From Halostagnicola kamekurae (lineage in GTDB: Archaea > Halobacteriota > Halobacteria > Halobacteriales > Natrialbaceae): a DNA stretch of 64,000 bases. This document shows, piece by piece, positions 59,275 through 64,000 of this stretch. The position numbers and the translations under genes were made by a program. Location: contig NZ_FOZS01000002.1 in assembly GCF_900116205.1 (NCBI RefSeq), positions 310,001 through 374,000 of the forward strand, written 5' to 3'. Numbering within the stretch: the first letter of the stretch is position 1; each line of letters begins with the position of its first letter. The notes under the pieces are model-generated. The model ran no database searches, was not told the origin of the DNA, and saw only the letters and a program-made list of their open reading frames with translations.

Positions 59275-61874
59275 AGTTCGTCGGCGAGCGAGACGATGTC
59301 TTCGTAATCGATGCGGCCGTTCTCGTTGAAGTCGAACGCGTCATCGTTCAGTCGGACGGAATCGCCCTCGATGTTCTCGAACAAGACGACGACGTCGTCG
59401 TAGTCGAGTCGACCGTTGCCGTTGACATCCTCGAACGTCCCGTCACCGTCGGGATCGGTCGGGGGACTGCCGCCGGGTCCGCCACCGCCGAGCGACGGCG
59501 GGCCGGTGACGATGACGCCGGGTCGAGGCTGGGGATCGATGGCCATCCCCGAATCGTCGTCCATCGCGTGGACCGCGAGTGTGAGGTCGGTCGTCCCCGC
59601 CCCGACGCCCTCGAGTTCGATCGACGCCAGCGTGACGTTTCGCTCGCCGGATTCGATCTCGTTTCCGATATCCGCGAACCGGAACTCGATGGTCGAGCCG
59701 TCGTCGCTGACGGTCGGGTCGCTGGTGAGTTCGATTCCGTCGCCGTAGTTCGCGCCCGTAATCTCGGCGACGTCCGTGTGTTCGACGGACGCGGTGATGC
59801 GCCCGCCTGCGAGTCCGTCGGGAACCGACGAGAGCGTCAGATCGACCTCGCCGGTCGCCTCCTGGCTGACTCCGAGGGAGTCGACGTGAAGCGTCGCCGG
59901 CGGTTCGTAGACCCACATGGTGTCGTTGGAATACGACCGGCCGAACCCGCCTTTGTCCTCACAGAGCAGCACTCGGCCGTCGTCCATCACCATCACGTTG
60001 TCGACGTTGATCAGCGAAACGTCTTTCAGGGACTGGGAGTCGCTCGCGTTCGGGCCGACGATGACCGGCTCGAGCGTGGAGACGTCGTATCCGGACTCGA
60101 GTTCCGCGCGGTAGACGACGCCACTGTCGACCTCGTCGAACCGGAGTTCTCCTTCCTCGTCGGTCATGTATCCGCCGAGCGAGGAGATGCCGAAGTAGAT
60201 GAAGTCGCCGGGCTGGGCGTCGTCGTGAGAGTCGATCCCTTCGGCCTTGTTAAATTCGATGCTGGCACCGATCTCCTTGGCGGCGGCCCGCGTCTCGAGG
60301 AACGGGACTCGGCGCAGATTCTCGTCGACCTCGTCGGGACCGTCTTCCTCGTACTGTCGGGCCCACTTGACCACCTCCTCGTCGGTGATGTAGTCTTGGT
60401 TGCCGTTGATGGCGACTTCCTCATCGGCCTCGACGAGGGCGGTCTCGAGGTCGTCCTCCCAGTCAGTCTCGGCGTGGGTCTCGAGGTAGTCGACCTGCGT
60501 CACGTCGTCGTAGTCCGTGATCCAGGACTCGACTTCGGCGTTGCTCGCGCTGCCCAGCTCGAGCCACTCGACCTCGAGGTCCGTCTCGGCGACCGGTCCG
60601 TCGCCGACTTCGGTCGCTTTTATCGCGAAGAGCGTGCCGCTTACGTCCATTCGGCTCTCGTACTCGGGGATCGGCTCGTCGGCGACGAACTTGTAGATCC
60701 CCTTCGCGCCGCCGTCGGAGGCCAAGTAGACGGTCCTCTCGTCGGGGAGTACTTCCGGGCACTCCCACGCGGCGCGACCGAAGACGTGGTGCTTGACGGG
60801 GGTGGGTTCCTCGGCGGTCGGGTCGGCGATTTCGACGATGTGCCCGTACCGGTAGCGGTTCGGGAAGTCGCCGTCGATGGGCGTGTACGTCTCGTCGTCG
60901 TCCGATCGGTCCGGGACGTCGGCGCCGAGATACTTGGCCAGCCGCTCCATGCTCCAGGTCGAGCTGAGCCCCATCGGATACCAGCTCTCGGCGCCGAATA
61001 TCTCGTCGAGATCGTCCGTGAGGGTGTCGAGGTTAGGCCGGTTCCAGAACTCACAGCCCCCCCGGATACCGACGCCGCTGCCTTCCTCGACGATGTCGCT
61101 GACCGTCGCCAGACCGCCGACGCGGGGGTGGTCGTACTCCTCTTCGGCCGAGAGGGGCGTCTCCCACGGGCTCAGGTCGCCGTAACAGTTGATCTTCGTC
61201 CCGCCGAGTTCGCGAAAGGAGTCGTGGTTCTCGATCTCGTCGGCGTTCTCGAGGTCGACCTCCCAGCTCCCCTCCTCGGTTCGGCTGATCGGCGTTCGCG
61301 AGATCGACCCGGGCGTGTTCTCGTTGTTCGTGAAGAGATAACCCTCGGTGCCGTCCTCGTTCGTCGAGACGAAGAAGTTCATGTCCATGTTGTCGCCGGT
61401 CGGGATGTTCTCCCCGTCGGGGGTCTTGGGGATTCCCCAGTTCTCCGTCCCGCCGTTGATCTCGTCACCGTACTGCGCGAGGAGGCGATACTGTCCACCC
61501 GCCGACTGCACCTGACCTTGCTCCCCGTTGGTTCGCGGCGGTGCCAGCTCCTCGAAGTCGTCGTTGTCTCCGTCGAACGTAAACCGGAAGTCGTCGATGA
61601 CGCCGACGCCGCCCCGATCGAACGGCGCCGGGTTGTCTTCGCTCGGGTGCTGTAGGCTGTAGAGCAACTCGCCCGTCTCGAAGACGAACGGTCCCGTCAC
61701 CTCGGCACCGCGTGCAGTCGTCGAGAACCGTTTGAGCTTCCCGTTGACGTACGGCGCTGTCAGCGTGTCGTGTTCGTCCGGTCGATCCGCTGCGCCGGCC
61801 ACGCCGACCACGCCGGCACCGACTGCCGCTGCCATCGACGACGCCATCAGGTTCCGCCTGGTAAATTTGGGCAT
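59271..61874 (-). CDS. Tat-exported DUF839/PhoX-like protein with cohesin and dockerin modules
   Basis: An 867-residue precursor. The Tat signal is MPKFTRRNLMASSMAAAVGA. Residues 40-640 resemble DUF839/PhoX phosphatases: VFETGELLYSLQHPSEDNPA, GGTKINCYGDLSPWETPLSA, HHVFGRAAWECPEVLPDERT, VYLASDGGAKGIYKFVADEP and DNVMVMDDGRVLLCEDKGG. A cohesin-like module follows (VPDGLAGGRITASVEHTDVA; SGERNVTLASIELEGVGAG). The end is a type-I dockerin with two calcium loops, DVNGNGRLDYDDVVVLFENI and DFNENGRIDYEDIVSLADEL. It would act outside the cell and could dock on cohesin proteins such as the coupled downstream one. The reading frame upstream of 61874 is not used, given a TATA-like box at 61908-61915. Confidence 0.85.
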   Translation of the reverse strand: MPKFTRRNLMASSMAAAVGAGVVGVAGAADRPDEHDTLTAPYVNGKLKRFSTTARGAEVTGPFVFETGELLYSLQHPSEDNPAPFDRGGVGVIDDFRFTFDGDNDDFEELAPPRTNGEQGQVQSAGGQYRLLAQYGDEINGGTENWGIPKTPDGENIPTGDNMDMNFFVSTNEDGTEGYLFTNNENTPGSISRTPISRTEEGSWEVDLENADEIENHDSFRELGGTKINCYGDLSPWETPLSAEEEYDHPRVGGLATVSDIVEEGSGVGIRGGCEFWNRPNLDTLTDDLDEIFGAESWYPMGLSSTWSMERLAKYLGADVPDRSDDDETYTPIDGDFPNRYRYGHIVEIADPTAEEPTPVKHHVFGRAAWECPEVLPDERTVYLASDGGAKGIYKFVADEPIPEYESRMDVSGTLFAIKATEVGDGPVAETDLEVEWLELGSASNAEVESWITDYDDVTQVDYLETHAETDWEDDLETALVEADEEVAINGNQDYITDEEVVKWARQYEEDGPDEVDENLRRVPFLETRAAAKEIGASIEFNKAEGIDSHDDAQPGDFIYFGISSLGGYMTDEEGELRFDEVDSGVVYRAELESGYDVSTLEPVIVGPNASDSQSLKDVSLINVDNVMVMDDGRVLLCEDKGGFGRSYSNDTMWVYEPPATLHVDSLGVSQEATGEVDLTLSSVPDGLAGGRITASVEHTDVAEITGANYGDGIELTSDPTVSDDGSTIEFRFADIGNEIESGERNVTLASIELEGVGAGTTDLTLAVHAMDDDSGMAIDPQPRPGVIVTGPPSLGGGGPGGSPPTDPDGDGTFEDVNGNGRLDYDDVVVLFENIEGDSVRLNDDAFDFNENGRIDYEDIVSLADEL

Positions 61875-62229
61875 GCAATTTGATGGCCGAACCATCAGTA
61901 AATAGAAGTTTATAATAGGTATAATAAATTCTATTTCTTACCTATTTTCTATATCTATCGCACTGTATTCTAACCGGGCCTCCCAAGGGATATTGACCGC
62001 TATGGAGCGCTCGAGACCGGTCATCACGTCGTGCAGTCGGCCGGTCGTCGAGTCGTGCGGTCGGTCGGATTGTCGCGGCGGAATAACCGAACGGTGGTCA
62101 GTTACACGCCTCGAAAGCGGTTCGACTCGCTATCGAAGCCGAACGCCGAACGATGAACTACGGGAACGGTGAAACTGCCGCCCGAGATGAAAAATCGAGC
62201 GCTGAAAACGGTCGTCGAGCGGAAAGCGA
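61875..62229. other. A/T-rich promoter region of the DUF839 operon
   Basis: The left 110 bases are very A/T-rich. On the minus strand TTATAAAC (61908-61915) lies 37 bases before the ATG. The plus strand has TATAATA twice (61911-61917 and 61920-61926). The right part repeats GTCGTGC and CGGTCGG units and holds no gene. Confidence 0.5.
61908..61915 (-). promoter_or_regulatory. TATA box of the DUF839-cohesin operon
   Basis: Minus-strand TTATAAAC about 37 bases upstream of the ATG at 61874, giving a leader of about 10 bases. It overlaps a TATAATA direct repeat that could be an operator. Confidence 0.5.
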
Positions 62230-62643
62230 CTACTCGAGGTCCTGCGCCGTCACTTCGGCTCGGATCTCCTCGGCCCGGTCGTGGACCCACGACCGATACC
62301 GATCGATATCGGTCGGCGTGACACCGTAGAACGACGCGACCCAGCTGGTGTCGGCCCAGGGAAGGGTTAGGAGGTACGCGGCGAGGGTGTCCTTGCCAGC
62401 CTGAATGATTTCGGGCGGTACGCCACGAGCGCCCGTATCCGCCTCGACGAACCCGTTGACGTCGAAGTAGACATCGGCGTACAAGCGGGCGTCCTCGAGA
62501 CTGTCGAAGGTAATCCCGACGTGGTCGGGCGCTTCGAACCGGTAGTCGTCGCCGGTCTCATCGGTTTCGACGATACGAACTCCCAGCACGTACTCCTCGA
62601 GTATCGAGCCGTCGGTGTCGGAAACGCTGTTGGACGTAGACAT
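62230..62643 (-). CDS. Unknown acidic protein
   Basis: A 137-residue soluble protein: VLGVRIVETDETGDDYRFEA, FDSLEDARLYADVYFDVNGF, GVPPEIIQAGKDTLAAYLLT, WVASFYGVTPTDIDRYRSWV. The C-terminal half has a helix-turn-helix-like pattern (AYLLTLPWADTSWVASFYGVT-x-DIDRYRSWV), similar to plasmid or replication-associated small proteins seen beside Orc1/Cdc6 genes, but I am not sure. It is divergent from the Orc1/Cdc6 gene. TTAAT-rich sequence at 62681-62699 supplies a promoter. Confidence 0.65.
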   Translation of the reverse strand: MSTSNSVSDTDGSILEEYVLGVRIVETDETGDDYRFEAPDHVGITFDSLEDARLYADVYFDVNGFVEADTGARGVPPEIIQAGKDTLAAYLLTLPWADTSWVASFYGVTPTDIDRYRSWVHDRAEEIRAEVTAQDLE

Positions 62644-62870
62644 GAGTTGGTATCCTCGAGTTCAGGCGCGTCTACCGTACCATTAAGAATTTATATGATT
62701 GCTATATTCTCATCGCGACTGAAACGTACCGTCACGAACCACTCCCGAGGGCGAGGACGATACGTCATCGAACGTCCGTGGGCCGATTCGACCCGAATCG
62801 ATCGTCGAATCAAAAATCAACCGTCACGACGACCGGTTCGATTTCGGAACTATCGGAACCGCCGCACCGT

Positions 62871-62880
62871 CGCTTAAGGG
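62871..62880 (+). promoter_or_regulatory. TATA-like element of the Orc1/Cdc6 gene
   Basis: CGCTTAAGGG centred 28 bases before GTG 62903 but only 7 before GTG 62882. The spacing decides for 62903. Confidence 0.4.
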
Positions 62881-62902
62881 GGTGGCACGCGAATCACGAG
62901 CC

Positions 62903-63910
62903 GTGATCGTCGACGACCGCGTCCTCCACGAGGATTTCGTCCCGAGCGAGGTGGTCCACCGCCACGAGGCGGTCAACCACCTCTCTGAGACCCTCGAGCC
63001 GCTGCTCTCCGACGCTCGGCCCGAGACCGCCTTCCTCTTCGGACCGACCGGCGTCGGCAAGACCTGCATCGCCCGATACACCGTCGACCAGCTTCGCGAA
63101 CAGCTCCCGAGCGTTCGGACCGCCTACGTCAACTGCTGGCAGGAGTACACCCGGTTTCGGGTGCTCTACAGCGTTCTCGAGGCCGTCGACCGGGCGTTCG
63201 ACGTCCATCGATCGACGCCGAAAGACGAGCTCTTCCGGCGGCTTTCGGACGCGAACGACCAGCCCATCGTCGCGATTTTGGACGAGGTGGACCAGCTCGA
63301 GGAGACCGAGGTGCTCTACGACCTCCATCGGCTGCCCCACGTCTCGCTCGTGTTGATCGCCAACCGCGAGGAGGAGCTGTTCGCGAGCTTCGACGACCGT
63401 GTTCGCTCGCGACTGCGCGCCGGGACTCGCGTCCAGTTCGACCGCTACGGAACGGACGAACTCGTCGCGATTCTCGAGGAACGAGCGGTACAGGGGCTCG
63501 AACCGGGCGTAGTCGACGAGCGCCACCTCCGGACCATCGCCGACGCAGCGGCGGGAGACGCTCGCGTCGGGATCGGCATCCTCCGCTCGGCGGTTCGTCG
63601 CGCGGAGCGCCGCGGCCTCGAGTCGGTCACCGACGACGTGCTCGAGGCGTCGATTCCGGACGCGCGGACGGCGATCCGTCGCAAGACCGTCGAGCAGTTG
63701 ATCGAACACCAGCGGGTGCTCTACGACCTCATCGCGGAGGCGGGCGAGATCGAACCCGGCGAACTCTACGCGGCCTACGAGGAGGCGGTCGAGGACCCGA
63801 AGACCAACCGGACGCTACGAAATTACCTGACGAAGATGGTCCACTACGACCTGATCGAGGCCGTCGGCGAGCGCCGGGGCCGGACCTACCGCCTCGTCGA
63901 CGACGAGTAA
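62903..63910 (+). CDS. Orc1/Cdc6-family AAA+ ATPase
   Basis: A 335-residue replication-initiator-like protein. It starts at GTG (MIVDDRVLHEDFVPSEVVHR) and has Walker A FGPTGVGKT, Walker B VAILDEVDQLEE, sensor-type LVLIANREEEL, the arginine region FDDRVRSRLRAGTRVQFDRY, and a C-terminal winged helix (LRNYLTKMVHYDLIEAVGER). It may bind an origin or have another role; most haloarchaea carry many such genes. No origin recognition boxes were seen beside it. An in-frame GTG at 62882 would add seven residues. Confidence 0.88.
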   Translation: MIVDDRVLHEDFVPSEVVHRHEAVNHLSETLEPLLSDARPETAFLFGPTGVGKTCIARYTVDQLREQLPSVRTAYVNCWQEYTRFRVLYSVLEAVDRAFDVHRSTPKDELFRRLSDANDQPIVAILDEVDQLEETEVLYDLHRLPHVSLVLIANREEELFASFDDRVRSRLRAGTRVQFDRYGTDELVAILEERAVQGLEPGVVDERHLRTIADAAAGDARVGIGILRSAVRRAERRGLESVTDDVLEASIPDARTAIRRKTVEQLIEHQRVLYDLIAEAGEIEPGELYAAYEEAVEDPKTNRTLRNYLTKMVHYDLIEAVGERRGRTYRLVDDE

Positions 63911-64000
63911 GGACGGTGCGTCTCCCATCGTTTCGAGGGCGGACGGTTCGACACACTGACCAGTCCGCGCGAGCGACCACCTGCAACCTACATCCCTGTC

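Noticed and set aside
58986-61655. 889-codon open frame on the plus strand opposite the DUF839 gene
   Set aside because: It is a shadow caused by high third-position G/C of the real minus-strand gene. It lacks family motifs and is Val/Arg/Asp-rich in the manner of antisense frames.
62644-62902. Replication origin next to Orc1/Cdc6
   Set aside because: No repeated origin recognition boxes with the G-rich tail are visible; A/T-rich bases are explained by promoters.
1-64000. CRISPR array, rRNA or complete insertion sequence
   Set aside because: No regularly spaced identical repeats with unique spacers, no rRNA-like stretch, and no transposase or integrase motif were found on either strand.

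Overview
The window is a stretch of haloarchaeal chromosome. Every convincing gene encodes an acidic protein rich in Asp and Glu, third codon positions are strongly G/C, and CTCGAG is very common. The gene set is archaeal and halophilic: cofH, cofG and cofC for coenzyme F420, a CetZ tubulin-like protein, GatD, SAMP1, an Orc1/Cdc6 protein, HerA and NurA, Tat lipoproteins and a PGF-CTERM surface protein. Many starts have an A/T-rich TATA-like element 26 to 32 bases upstream of the start codon, which implies leaderless mRNAs. The exact genus cannot be told from the sequence; a member of Natrialbales is a reasonable guess but only a guess. No rRNA, tRNA, CRISPR array, integrase or intact transposase was seen.

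Region by region. 0-13 kb: end of purC, then a dispersed F420 set (cofH, later cofG and cofC) interrupted by a DUF192 lipoprotein, a short-chain dehydrogenase and a three-gene MacB-like ABC exporter; then CetZ, an NAD-dependent epimerase-like protein and thymidylate kinase. 13-18 kb: a TrkA/RCK protein coupled to a stand-alone RAM domain, an HTH antitoxin whose MazF/PemK-like toxin partner is broken by a stop codon, A/T-richer stretches with orphan membrane proteins, and a second stand-alone RAM protein. 18-23.5 kb: O-acetylhomoserine sulfhydrylase, a NUDIX hydrolase, phosphoglycerate mutase and a poorly conserved island. 23.5-29.5 kb: NurA and HerA (DNA end processing) separated by a cohesin-like surface protein and a double winged-helix regulator. 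29.5-36.5 kb: secreted CAP protein, two alpha/beta hydrolases, an M23-like membrane protein, regulators, PspA and a lipoprotein. 36.6-45.7 kb: tandem paralogous membrane proteins, a DUF1611 plus enolase-superfamily epimerase pair, a Vms1-like peptidyl-tRNA hydrolase, a heavily sequon-decorated secreted protein and an ArsR regulator. 45.7-57.4 kb: GatD, acetyltransferases, SAMP1, a potassium channel, deoC, a PfkB kinase and a nucleoside phosphorylase (nucleoside and pentose salvage), and a glycosyltransferase. 57.4-64 kb: a 1.1 kb gap with a gene remnant, then a two-gene surface unit (a Tat-exported DUF839/PhoX-like protein with cohesin and dockerin modules, overlapped by a PGF-CTERM cohesin protein), and an Orc1/Cdc6 ATPase.

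The most unusual functional unit is the cohesin-dockerin pair at 58.5-61.9 kb, with a third cohesin-like protein at 25.4 kb. Other points of interest are the decayed toxin-antitoxin locus, two arrays of short degenerate tandem repeats (21 bp at 33.65 kb and 18 bp at 53.64 kb), and the tandem membrane-protein paralogues.
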